Below are positions 7,811 to 15,700 of a DNA stretch of 64,000 nt, piece by piece. The notes below the pieces were generated by a model. It did no database searches, was not told where the DNA came from, and saw only the letters and a list, made by a program, of their open reading frames with translations. Positions within the stretch are counted from its first letter, which is position 1. Every line of letters begins with the position of its first letter. The translations under genes and the position numbers were made by a program. Source of the stretch: Alphaproteobacteria bacterium (lineage in GTDB: Bacteria; Pseudomonadota; Alphaproteobacteria; Rhizobiales; Hyphomicrobiaceae); contig JAHZKP010000099.1 in assembly GCA_022600345.1 (NCBI GenBank), positions 1-64,000 on the forward strand. The letters are read 5' to 3'.

Positions 7811-8067
7811 GCGGCTTGCTCCAGTCCGGCATCAATCACGGACGTCACGGCAAGCATGTCGCCATCTTTGACGCGGCTGAACAGATTGTCTGCGGGTCTA
7901 AAAACGGCTTCCGGCTGACTGGGATCGGTGAGGTGAAAACCGGCTCCGAGACCGAGGGCTTTCAGGACGTCGGCAACGGATGTGCCTGCTTCGATCTCGA
8001 CGGTCTCGGCGGGACGATTGCTGCCGATGAACTTGATGGCGATGGATTTGACGCTTGTGTTGGTCAT
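7807..8067 (-). CDS. Ubiquitin-like protein, BilA-like (single domain)
   Basis: An 86-residue protein with a beta-grasp pattern: strand 1 VKSIAIKFIG, strand 2 ETVEIEAG, helix SVADVLKALGL, then late strands around FHLTDP, AVFRPADNLF and GDMLAVTSVID. An AAGGAG ribosome site precedes the ATG. The C-terminus is DAGLEQAA, not a terminal diglycine, so the JAB protease may need to remove a short tail (for example LEQAA) before E1 can act. Experimentally studied BilA proteins often carry two ubiquitin-like domains; this one has a single domain. It is the first gene of the Ubl-E2-JAB-E1 set. Confidence 0.75.
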   Translation of the reverse strand: MTNTSVKSIAIKFIGSNRPAETVEIEAGTSVADVLKALGLGAGFHLTDPSQPEAVFRPADNLFSRVKDGDMLAVTSVIDAGLEQAA

Positions 8068-8127
8068 TGGAATTCACTCCTTTTTTGGGTCGAGCTGTTG
8101 ATGGGTAGGGTGGTGGCCGCCTAGCGA

Positions 8128-8376
8128 TTAGTTCTCTGCTTTTTTCGCAAGAGTTTCGGCGTCGGGCTTTATGAACGGCTTGGCTTCATCAGGAAGTTGC
8201 TCGAAGGGAATGCCGAGCTTTTCGTGCAAGACCCTTGCTGTTGTTTCGTTCCAAACGACTTTGACTTTCTGCACGTGTAAGGGCGTGCAGATGTCCTTGA
8301 TCGCTTGGTCTCGATCGGGGCGCTTCTTTTTAGCGGGGGTTCGCAATGGTGATCTGGTCGGGCTCTTCTTCATCAT
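8128..8376 (-). CDS. Small basic hypothetical protein
   Basis: An 82-residue protein with a strongly basic N-terminus (TPAKKKRPDRDQAIKD) and a C-terminal part that may form a small helical fold (VWNETTARVLHEKLGIPFE). It lies 60 bases upstream of the ubiquitin-like gene in the same orientation and may be part of its transcription unit. It could bind nucleic acid, or be a substrate or cofactor of the conjugation genes; nothing in the sequence decides this. Confidence 0.45.
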   Translation of the reverse strand: MMKKSPTRSPLRTPAKKKRPDRDQAIKDICTPLHVQKVKVVWNETTARVLHEKLGIPFEQLPDEAKPFIKPDAETLAKKAEN

Positions 8377-8460
8377 TCAATTACTCTTCACACTTATTCA
8401 ATAGTTAGTTTTACCCATAGCGCTCGTTAGGTATTCATCATTTCTCCTCCGGTTTGTTTG

Positions 8461-9141
8461 TTAGCTGAGTTGGCGCAAAGGATACCAATAGGCGACGATC
8501 GCATTGATATCGGGCAAGGTTTTTAAGAACACCCACACGGCCTGCACGAAGGCATAAAGATGAGTAACGAATTCGCGCGAGCGGTCGCCTGAGGCCAGGT
8601 CTTCTTCCATTGGCCAGACAGTTTGCAGATATTTCTCTCGTGCTTGATAGAAAGCTTCTTGATAGCCAAGGCCAGCGAGCAAGAAACCGAGAGCGAAAAA
8701 TACAAAAGTGATGGATGGTGCTCTGGAATGAATGAAGTTGTCCCAAAAGGGTATAGTGATGTTCATTTTCACAGAAGCGTTTGGCGAAGAAGTCAGATGT
8801 GAGGGCGCGGCTTCAGGCCACCCCAATAGTTGTCCAGGGGTCAATGGGGAGCAAAGATAATAGTAGAGAGATCCAATAGATGAGGGCTGTTCGAGGATCA
8901 TTTCACGTTCGTGAATTTCAGCAACGTGATCACCAGCCCATATACGAGCTTTTGGCAACGGCATTGTAACATCGACGTGGATATGGTCGTCATGTACCTC
9001 AGTTATATTCGCCAAGCCCCAGTTAGCGTGTATGACAACGAGGAAGGGCAGGGCGATAGAGAGAGCAGCAATTGCGATTAAAATCGCAACACGGCTCAGT
9101 AGCCACCTGAAAAATTTTAAAACGCGAGACTGGTTGCGCAT
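8461..9141 (-). CDS. Two-helix membrane protein, hypothetical
   Basis: A 226-residue protein with membrane spans at about residues 15-37 (VAILIAIAALSIALPFLVVI) and 144-164 (SITFVFFALGFLLAGLGY). About 105 residues between them should form an extracytoplasmic domain (beta-rich, with HDDHIHVDVTMPL). About 60 residues after the second span are helical and probably cytoplasmic. No family recognised. It is oriented with the PadR-type regulator upstream and the ubiquitin-like operon downstream, so the regulator may control all of them. Confidence 0.55.
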   Translation of the reverse strand: MRNQSRVLKFFRWLLSRVAILIAIAALSIALPFLVVIHANWGLANITEVHDDHIHVDVTMPLPKARIWAGDHVAEIHEREMILEQPSSIGSLYYYLCSPLTPGQLLGWPEAAPSHLTSSPNASVKMNITIPFWDNFIHSRAPSITFVFFALGFLLAGLGYQEAFYQAREKYLQTVWPMEEDLASGDRSREFVTHLYAFVQAVWVFLKTLPDINAIVAYWYPLRQLS

Positions 9142-9205
9142 GTGTTGTCTAATTTTTCGATTGACCTGACGACGGCCTGCTAACCGTCAACAGACAAGTT
9201 GACTA

Positions 9206-9565
9206 TTACAAGGCACCCTTTGGTTTTGCTGCACCAAGATTTGCCTCTACGCGATTGATTGCCTGTTCGGCCTTCAGACGACTTTGGTACGCTTGTTGAC
9301 CAAAGGGTGTCATTTCATAAAGGCGCCGTGCCGGACCTCTCCCGCCCCGCATCTTGCGCTCGTTGTTACCTTCAATCCGCGCCTCAAGATATCCGCGCGC
9401 AATCATACGCGCGAGAATTGTGTAGATGGCGCTTTCCGTCAGTTCATCTGGCCGAAGTTTAACCAACTGCTGGCCGTACATCGCCGTATCTGGCTGCTCC
9501 TGCAGCTCCTTTAAAACGACCATCTCCTTGTCGGATGGTAACCCTAGCATTTTGCACCGTAGCAT
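9206..9565 (-). CDS. PadR family transcriptional regulator
   Basis: A 119-residue winged-helix protein. Residues 12-75 match the PadR DNA-binding domain: KEMVVLKELQ, MYGQQLVKL, ELTESAIYTILARMIARGYL, then the wing with RRLYEMTPFGQQAY. A short C-terminal helix (RLKAEQAINRVEANLG) would give dimerisation. PadR proteins usually repress neighbouring or divergent genes. Here it is the first leftward gene before the membrane protein and ubiquitin-like operon, so it may repress them together with itself. A partly symmetric stretch centred near 9600 (core AGTATACT) is a possible operator. Confidence 0.8.
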   Translation of the reverse strand: MLRCKMLGLPSDKEMVVLKELQEQPDTAMYGQQLVKLRPDELTESAIYTILARMIARGYLEARIEGNNERKMRGGRGPARRLYEMTPFGQQAYQSRLKAEQAINRVEANLGAAKPKGAL

Positions 9566-10066
9566 GTTGTTAAATACCTAACGGGCATTATGTGTAAGTA
9601 TACTCACGCAGTCAACCCATTAAAATTAGTTATGTCAACTACTCGATTGCTCAGTCAGCTGATATATTTGCGTAGCTGTCGGTTGTTGTTTAACGACAGC
9701 CGTGTCGAGGAGCTGCTACTCGCTCGACGAGCCCTGGGAGCTACTGCTTCCAGGGCTTCCTTATTGATGCTGATGACAGCAACGGCACTACTGGTTAGGG
9801 ACAAACTACGCCGAATTGTTGTGCGCGATGGGATCGTGACCCGGATGGGCGGAAACTCACTGATGTGAGGTTCCGGTGAAGCGAGCCTGCCAGCGTCAGT
9901 GCCAGCAGGCGACACTGAACTAGAGCCCGACCGCTGACCAAGGGGCAGGGGACGCGTCGGGAAACACACCATCAGATACCGATGCTGTAAAGTACTGAAA
10001 TCATGGCACAAATGTATACTTCCTGATGTAGTTGTTCCCCCAACTGGCAACAGAGGAAATCTCATC
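9566..10066. other. Intergenic region between divergent gene sets
   Basis: About 500 bases between the leftward PadR gene and a rightward plasmid-type gene set. It contains the symmetric AGTATACT core (about 9597-9604), a hairpin at 9730-9758 (AGCCCTGG pairing with CCAGGGCT) and another at about 9886-9911 (GCCTGC with GCAGGC). A rightward open frame from 9632 (78 residues, Leu/Arg-rich) has no recognisable features and is not called. The region probably holds promoters for both sides. Confidence 0.4.
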
Positions 10067-10336
10067 ATGCCAGCCAAAGCGAAGTCCAAAGCGGACGATA
10101 AGCAGCACCCCGTCTACAAGAACCAGCTCGGTTCATTACAGGTCGCCGTGTGGGCAAACACCCGTGACGTTGATGGGGAAGACCGCACGTTCCACAGCAT
10201 TACGTTGGAACGCGGCTACCGCAACAAGGATGATCTGTGGCAGAAGACCGGCCAACTGCGCGAGCAGGATGTCGCCAATGCCATCGTTCTACTGCAAGGC
10301 GTGCAAGAGCACCTGATGAATGCTGAAGCAGTCTAG
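10067..10336 (+). CDS. Small plasmid-type hypothetical protein
   Basis: An 89-residue protein with an AGAGGA ribosome site. It has a Lys-rich N-terminus and a compact core: LQVAVWANTRDVDG, TFHSITLERGYRNKDDLWQ, then a helix with VANAIVLLQGVQEHL. Similar small proteins with the pattern W.N.....SVTLERRYKD..G.W are common on bacterial plasmids, but I know no proven function; a single-strand nucleic-acid-binding fold is conceivable. It heads a rightward cluster with the DUF3768 gene. Confidence 0.6.
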   Translation: MPAKAKSKADDKQHPVYKNQLGSLQVAVWANTRDVDGEDRTFHSITLERGYRNKDDLWQKTGQLREQDVANAIVLLQGVQEHLMNAEAV

Positions 10337-10349
10337 ACTGCCAAGACCT

Positions 10350-10375
10350 GGCCGGTACCTCACGAGGTGCCGGCC
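10350..10375 (+). terminator. Hairpin after the 89-residue gene
   Basis: Arms 10350-10360 and 10365-10375 pair over 11 bases with one G-T wobble and a 4-base loop. No long T run follows, so it may be an attenuator or a processing site between this gene and the DUF3768 gene. Confidence 0.55.
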
Positions 10376-10451
10376 TTCAACGTTCACGACCTCCGCACCG
10401 TCATCGAGCCTGGCAATGGTGCCAGCCTCGAACAGCGAGACGGAGGCTCTC

Positions 10452-10784
10452 ATGTCTGATAGGAATACCAAGACAGTTGGCGAACTCAATGATGCGTTCC
10501 GAACAACGTTTTCCGGAGGCAGTGTGGTGATGACAAGCGGTGTCAGTGCACTGCCACCCGAAACAAAGGCGGCAGTGTTGGACAAGGTGAAAGCCTTCGA
10601 TGCCTTCAGCCCGGACAATGATCCCTACGGGGAACATGACTTCGGCTCATTCGAGCACACTGAGCAGAAGTTCTTTTGGAAGATCGACTACTACAACAAG
10701 GCAATGGATGCCGGGTCAGAAGACCCCAGTGACCCAGCTCAAACGACGCGTGTTCTCACAATCATGTTGGCGGAGGAGTACTGA
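10452..10784 (+). CDS. DUF3768 domain protein
   Basis: A 110-residue protein closely matching the DUF3768 pattern: ELNDAFRTTF, GGSVVMTSGVSALPPE, VKAFDAFSPDNDPYGEHDFG, FFWKIDYYNKAMDAGSEDP, TTRVLTIMLAEEY. The start at 10452 follows a GGAGG site. The family is common on alphaproteobacterial plasmids and integrated elements and has no known function. The stop overlaps the next start (TGATG), so it is coupled to the 85-residue gene. It is one of the better host-lineage clues in the left half. Confidence 0.85.
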   Translation: MSDRNTKTVGELNDAFRTTFSGGSVVMTSGVSALPPETKAAVLDKVKAFDAFSPDNDPYGEHDFGSFEHTEQKFFWKIDYYNKAMDAGSEDPSDPAQTTRVLTIMLAEEY

Positions 10785-11041
10785 TGTCAGAGGTAACGCT
10801 GAACTTAAACTCACGGCCTGACGGGTATGGGTTTCTCTACGGTGATGTGTGGCGCGGCGATGAGCACCACCGCGTCAACGTTCTGCCACCAGCCGGCCGT
10901 TGGGCGGGTGATCTGAAGCTCGAAGACTACGAACCTCATGCCACCGATTGGGTGGTCTACATGGACGGGGAAGAAGTTGCCCGTGCCAAAGAACGTGACG
11001 GCTTGCTTGCTGTTATCCAACAACACCTGTTGGAAGGGTAA
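10784..11041 (+). CDS. Hypothetical protein downstream of DUF3768
   Basis: An 85-residue acidic protein with GYGFLYGDVWRGDEHHRVNV, RWAGDLKLEDYE, DWVVYMDGEEVAR and a final helix (GLLAVIQQHLLEG). No family recognised. It is coupled by one-base overlaps to DUF3768 before it and to the small membrane gene after it, so the three form one operon. Confidence 0.6.
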   Translation: MSEVTLNLNSRPDGYGFLYGDVWRGDEHHRVNVLPPAGRWAGDLKLEDYEPHATDWVVYMDGEEVARAKERDGLLAVIQQHLLEG

Positions 11042-11291
11042 TGATCGAGTTCGCTCTAATCCTGACCACCGCCATCGCCGGTTATGCCGGTGTTGGTTGG
11101 TGGGTCGTCATTCTGATGGGGGGGAGCGCTGCACCTCCTGGGGAGCGACAAGTATCGCTCGTTGTGGTCACGGTTTGACCGCATCGGCAGGCGCGACGTG
11201 CTGTTGTGGGGTTGGGGGGGCAGCAATAGCACAAGCGTTGATTGCCACCGGCCTGGCGTTCGCCTGCGGACGGTTCCTGGGCGGGTTGTAA
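11041..11291 (+). pseudogene. Small membrane protein gene broken at two G7 tracts
   Basis: Frame 1 starts at 11041 with MIEFALILTTAIAGYAGVGW and a hydrophobic span, but stops at 11178. If one G is dropped from the G7 run at 11118-11124, reading continues in frame 2 (ALHLLGSDKYRSLWSRFDRI). If one G is also dropped from the G7 run at 11214-11220, it continues in frame 3 (AAIAQALIATGLAFACGRFL) to a stop at 11291, just before a terminator. The restored product has about 83 residues and two membrane spans with a basic loop. Each run has one G too many. This could be sequencing error, decay or slippage-based switching. Confidence 0.6.
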
Positions 11292-11296
11292 GACGC

Positions 11297-11326
11297 AAAG
11301 CCGGTGGTCACCCACCGGCTTTCTTC
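11297..11326 (+). terminator. Rho-independent terminator
   Basis: Arms 11297-11307 and 11312-11322 (AAAGCCGGTGG with CCACCGGCTTT) pair perfectly over 11 bases with a 4-base loop, followed by a T-rich stretch. It closes the DUF3768 operon. Confidence 0.85.
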
Positions 11327-11370
11327 ATTGGGGAGCTGTTCCGCAAGTCGTCAGTGCCGGAACATCCTAA

Positions 11371-11730
11371 AAGGCGTCCAGAGAACTCGACCGACTGGCC
11401 CGGGAGCGTGGCAAGCCGAGGAGCATTCGGGTTGATAATGGGCCGGAGTTTGCCGGTCGACTTCTTGATCAATGGGCTTTTCTGAACAAGGTCGAGCTGG
11501 ACTTTTCAAGACCGGGAAAACCCACCGACAACGCATTCATCGAAGCGTTCAACAGCCGGCTCAGACAGGAATGCCTCAACGCTTCCTGGTTCCTGTCGAT
11601 GGCCGATGCACGCCAGCGCATCAACGACTGGAGGGACGACTACAATAAAAACCGGCCGCATTCGTCTCTTGGAAACTTGACCCCGAGCGACTTCGCTGCC
11701 CAACTTGAAGAAGCCCGAAAGATCGCATGA
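11371..11730 (+). pseudogene. IS3 family (IS407-like) transposase, C-terminal remnant
   Basis: The frame from 11371 to the TGA at 11728 encodes the end of an IS3-type OrfB DDE transposase: SIRVDNGPEFAGRLLDQWAF (with the second catalytic Asp), DFSRPGKPTDNAFIEAFNSR (with the catalytic Glu), LRQECLNASWFLSMADAR and NRPHSSLGNLTPSDF. The N-terminal two-thirds of OrfB, all of OrfA and the left end are missing, so it is dead. It lies at the border between the DUF3768 operon and the RHS region and may mark an old recombination junction. Confidence 0.85.
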
Positions 11731-11920
11731 CACCTGGACCAGAAACGGGGTGAGTTCCAGTGTCCTCCTGATGCTTACTAGCAGGTGGACCAATTCAATG
11801 GGGGTGGATCAATACCTATGGCAAGTAATGTGAGGGGATACATAGCATTTAGAGTTTTCTTTTAATTATCAGAGTGGTTGTCCTTATTCTCCAATATTTT
11901 TTCAAAGATTGACACGGGTG

Positions 11921-12436
11921 CTAATGTCCATGCGCGACATCTCTGATGTTTTTGACTAACAAGGTGTAGAAGAAGAGAAACGAACCAACATTAACGGCCA
12001 CAACAAACCAATTAGTCTCTATGATGGTAAGCATGGCATTGTAGCCTACGAGGTAGTTCATGATGACACCTATTCCAATGAACAAAAGAACCACCATCAG
12101 GGCAACTCGAACACTCAAGACAAAGCTGATTGAGACCACCCGCAGAAGAAACTCTTGATTGTCGCCACTCACGTTCGCCCTGTATGCCAGCAACAATCCA
12201 ACGAGGACGATAGATACAGGGATTACCGCGAGCAAGAGATCAGAGAGAGTTTGGATAGTGTTTGAGGTAGTGGTGAAGAGAAGGGTCACTAGAAGCGAGT
12301 TGAGTGTGAGATAAATAAATCCCATTCTCTCTGTGAGCAACCCATTCTTGAGGCACTCAACAAGCCCCTTGATGTCTAGAATATAGAGTTTGTCGGTGTC
12401 GCAGTTATTCATGCGAAGAGCATCTGCTACTGCCAA
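11921..12436 (-). CDS. Four-helix membrane protein, hypothetical
   Basis: A 171-residue integral membrane protein with four spans: residues 40-57, 64-84, 103-128 and 140-163 (examples SLLVTLLFTTT, LLLAVIPVSIVLVGLLLAY, VALMVVLLFIGIGVIMNYLV). The cytoplasmic N-terminus is short. It overlaps the gene before it by 10 bases and lies two genes after the RHS protein on the same strand. That is where RHS-type loci keep immunity or orphan modules, but an immunity role is only inferred. Base composition is more AT-rich than the neighbouring plasmid genes. Confidence 0.55.
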   Translation of the reverse strand: MAVADALRMNNCDTDKLYILDIKGLVECLKNGLLTERMGFIYLTLNSLLVTLLFTTTSNTIQTLSDLLLAVIPVSIVLVGLLLAYRANVSGDNQEFLLRVVSISFVLSVRVALMVVLLFIGIGVIMNYLVGYNAMLTIIETNWFVVAVNVGSFLFFYTLLVKNIRDVAHGH

Positions 12437-12738
12437 ACGGCGTCGAGTTCGTTGGTAGCACCTATGATAAGTCCGACAACTATGGCAACGAAGAAAATAA
12501 AGCCGAGGAGCAACAGGGCGTTGATCATTCCATATCTACCGGCAACGGCGTATCCGGCGCCAGCACCGCCGATAAACACGAACGAGAACGAGAGGATGAG
12601 TTGAGGTAGCTGTTGTGGAAGTTCCGGTCGCGTCCCAAAGAGACCGAAGTAGAACATCGTGACGAAGAAGCCTGCGATGCCCAAAGCGATAAGTGCAACC
12701 CCTATATTTTCTTGCTTTTTAATTTCATGAAGCTTCAT
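12427..12738 (-). CDS. Three-helix membrane protein, hypothetical
   Basis: A 103-residue protein with spans at about 12-32 (IGVALIALGIAGFFVTMFYF), 45-67 (LPQLILSFSFVFIGGAGAGY) and 73-93 (INALLLLGFIFFVAIVVGLI). It starts 18 bases after the RHS gene ends, so it is probably co-transcribed with it. It is a candidate immunity protein for the RHS C-terminal domain, or a small holin-like or channel protein; the sequence does not decide. Confidence 0.55.
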   Translation of the reverse strand: MKLHEIKKQENIGVALIALGIAGFFVTMFYFGLFGTRPELPQQLPQLILSFSFVFIGGAGAGYAVAGRYGMINALLLLGFIFFVAIVVGLIIGATNELDAVWQ

Positions 12739-12756
12739 AGAACTAGTATAACATTT

Positions 12757-15700
12757 TTACTGTAAATCTTTGTCCCTGGTAGCTTTGTCAATGATTTGGG
12801 CAGTGGTTTCGGAGAAACCGTTTTCCATAAACTCAACGCCAAACATTTTGGCTGCTGTTTGAGCGGAAATGTTGGAAATGTCTCCTGATTGCAACCGGCC
12901 GAGAGTAGTGTTTGATACATGCTCCCAACTACCACGCCCCGCGTTGATGCCTTGGATAGAGAAGCTCTTGGTCGTTGCGCCGACCAAATCATCAGCAGCT
13001 CCTATAAGTTTTGGTGCGGCAACACCTGCTAGACCACCCGCTAGACCAAAGGTGGCCGCTCGTTGATTTTGTTGAGCGGAGAATGGCTGTCCATCAAGTG
13101 ACTGATCAACAAGGTCGCCAACGACGGTACCTGTCCCACCGGCAGCAATTGTCCCAGCCGTTGCAGCGACGCCAGCACCGCCTGCAAGCGTTCCAACGAG
13201 CGCGACCCCGGAACCGACTACAAATCCACCAACCGCAGCGCCAGCATAGGCGGATGGTTGGCTGACGTCACCGCCAGCTGCAATGGAGACGAGATCAGCG
13301 GCACCAAGAGCAGCAAGACCTACAAGACCTCCTATGACACCCGTGACCACGAGTACAGGTAACTCGCCATTTGGATCGTCATACTTGAGTGGGTTGTTGC
13401 GGGCGTATCCGTAGGTATTCAACAACTGCGGGTCATTGATGATAGTGGATAGGTCTTTGAAGACGTAGGGATCGATTGAGGAGAAGCGGCCAGTCACCGG
13501 ATCGTAATACCGCGCCTTCATATAGATGAGCCCGGTACCGCCATCCTTTGTATGGCCGGTGAACTGCCGATCCTGGTTGAAGCTGCCTGCCTTGGTGTCA
13601 CTCAACGTGTCACCAAACGGATAGTAGCTGAGTGCTTGATCGATGTTTGAACCCACATCAGAGACCAGGCGGGTAGATCCCAAGTGATCGACGTGATTGT
13701 AGCGGGTGACGGATGAACCATCGGCAGTGTTGATGGTAGCAACTACCATATCGCCAGCGTAGATGTGCTTGGTCGTCGTCGCACCACTGACTTCATAGAG
13801 TGGGGAAGGGTAGGTGGTCGAAGCACTCTCTGAGGCTTTCTTCACGCGCTGACCGGCATGGTCGTAAGCGAAGGTCGAGGTGCTGACGCCATCACCAAAC
13901 TCGGCCAAGCGGTTCGCATAATCCCAGGTGTAGGTGTCTTGGCCGTAGGTTAGAAGGTTGCCGTTCTCATCGTAGGTTAGACCAACTGAATTGATGGCCG
14001 TTGCGGCGTGAGGGTTGGCGTAGTCGCTACCGGTGTGGCCATTGTATGCGTAGGAACCGATGTCAGACTTGTTGGTGATGTTGCCGAGGGAATTGTAGCC
14101 GTATGAGCGGGTGTAGGTGGTGGAAGAGTGCGGCGTCGTGGAGGCTCCGGTAAGACGGTACAGATCATCGTAGGTGTAGAGCACAGACGTGCTGGCTGAT
14201 CCGTCGGTGTCGGTGATCTTGATAATATTCCCGACCGCATCGTAGTCGTAGAAGATTGATGCCGAGGTTGTGCCGACACTTGGCGCAGCGGTGATCTCAA
14301 CGACGAGCATTGGATCAACTGTCGTCCCGGCAGCTTCGACAAAGCGGGTAATGATACGGCTGTTCTTTTTTGCTTTGGTTGGCTCACTATCATCGAAGTC
14401 CATCCCATGGCGCAACCCAAACCATGAGTAGCCGCTACTGTTGATATTGCCTTCGCCAGTCGAGTTGAGGGGGAAATGATTGTAGCCGGTGTTGTCCCAG
14501 GAGGCGATCGTGATCCGGGTATTGGATTGTAGGGTTTCATCCCATTGGGTGACATCATAATCGCTGGTCGAGAGCGCTGAACTGCTGGCCGGTGTTGTAC
14601 GGTCGATGACCACATCCGCCCCAGAGTAGCCATCAGTTTTGTTGTTTCCGTGAATGGAAAGCGTAGCGCTATCAATCGTAGCGGAGCCAAGTGATGAGGT
14701 ATCAAAGCCGAGGATGGAGCGCGAGATTGCATTCCATGCACCGGCACCACCATCATAGATTTGAACGGCATTAAAGTGGCCAGGGCTATCGACTGCATCG
14801 TAGACCGTGGTGGCAGCGGTAGCATCCCTGAGAGTTGTCCAGCTTGCACCCGATGGGTTCTGTGATTTGGTCAGGCCACCATCAACAGGAGCGTTCTGGC
14901 CAGCGGTGGGGTAGAAGGTGATGGTGGTATTGCCGACTTTGCCTTTGGTAATGTTTTTGGCATCGTACTTTTGTTTCTTGCCCTCGATGGCGCCCTGAAG
15001 AGATTGCAGCAGCGCTTCGACCGGATCTTCCTGACTGTGATAGGTTGTGAACGTCTCGCCATCGAGTTCATATTGGTAGGTGTTGTCTTCATCTAGAATT
15101 TTGAGCAAGGGATTTACAATGACGAAGCGTTCAATATCGACCGAACCGTCGTTACCAAACCCGTACTGTTTGCCGCCGTGCCATGCGCGAGCAAAGACCT
15201 GCACACCTTCATCAATTGCTTCGACATCGATAATTTCAATCTTGAGCTGCTTCATGCGGTGCGTACCGATAAGCGTGTCTTTGTGCTTGGCGATCTCGCG
15301 GCCTTTTATTCTGGCCACTTCGAGGGCGGATTTGCCAATGAGTTTTTCCGCAATTGGGGCAGGGGAGACGATTGCCTCAGCCGCAGGTTCGGTGGTTGCG
15401 GTTTCCTCAAGCACCGGTTCGAGTATCGTTTCAGTAGCGGTTGCTTTTAGGGTTGTTGTCGCGGTGGTTTTAGGATCGCTACTGCTCGCAGTTATGGCCT
15501 CGGCAACGAGTGGCTGATCTTCTGTCGTGCCATCGGTCGTTTCGTTGGTGGTATCGGGTTCGGCTATAGGCACCGCGTCACTTGCATAAACCAGGGTGGA
15601 ACTGGCTGGGCTCTCAAGCGAGAGCATCATCTCAATTTCTTGGTGCTCTTCGCCAGCTCCACCGGTTGGCGCTTCAAACTCGGTGTGGATGGCAGTCAGG

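Noticed and set aside
5759-8067. PRTRC plasmid system instead of a Bil-like operon
   Set aside because: PRTRC also has Ubl, E2-like, JAB and ThiF members, but its usual ParB-related partner and gene order are not seen, and the order here is Ubl-E2-JAB-E1. A profile search would settle it.
9632-9868. 78-residue rightward frame beside padR
   Set aside because: It has no ribosome site or family pattern and contains hairpin-forming DNA, so it is left as part of the intergenic region.
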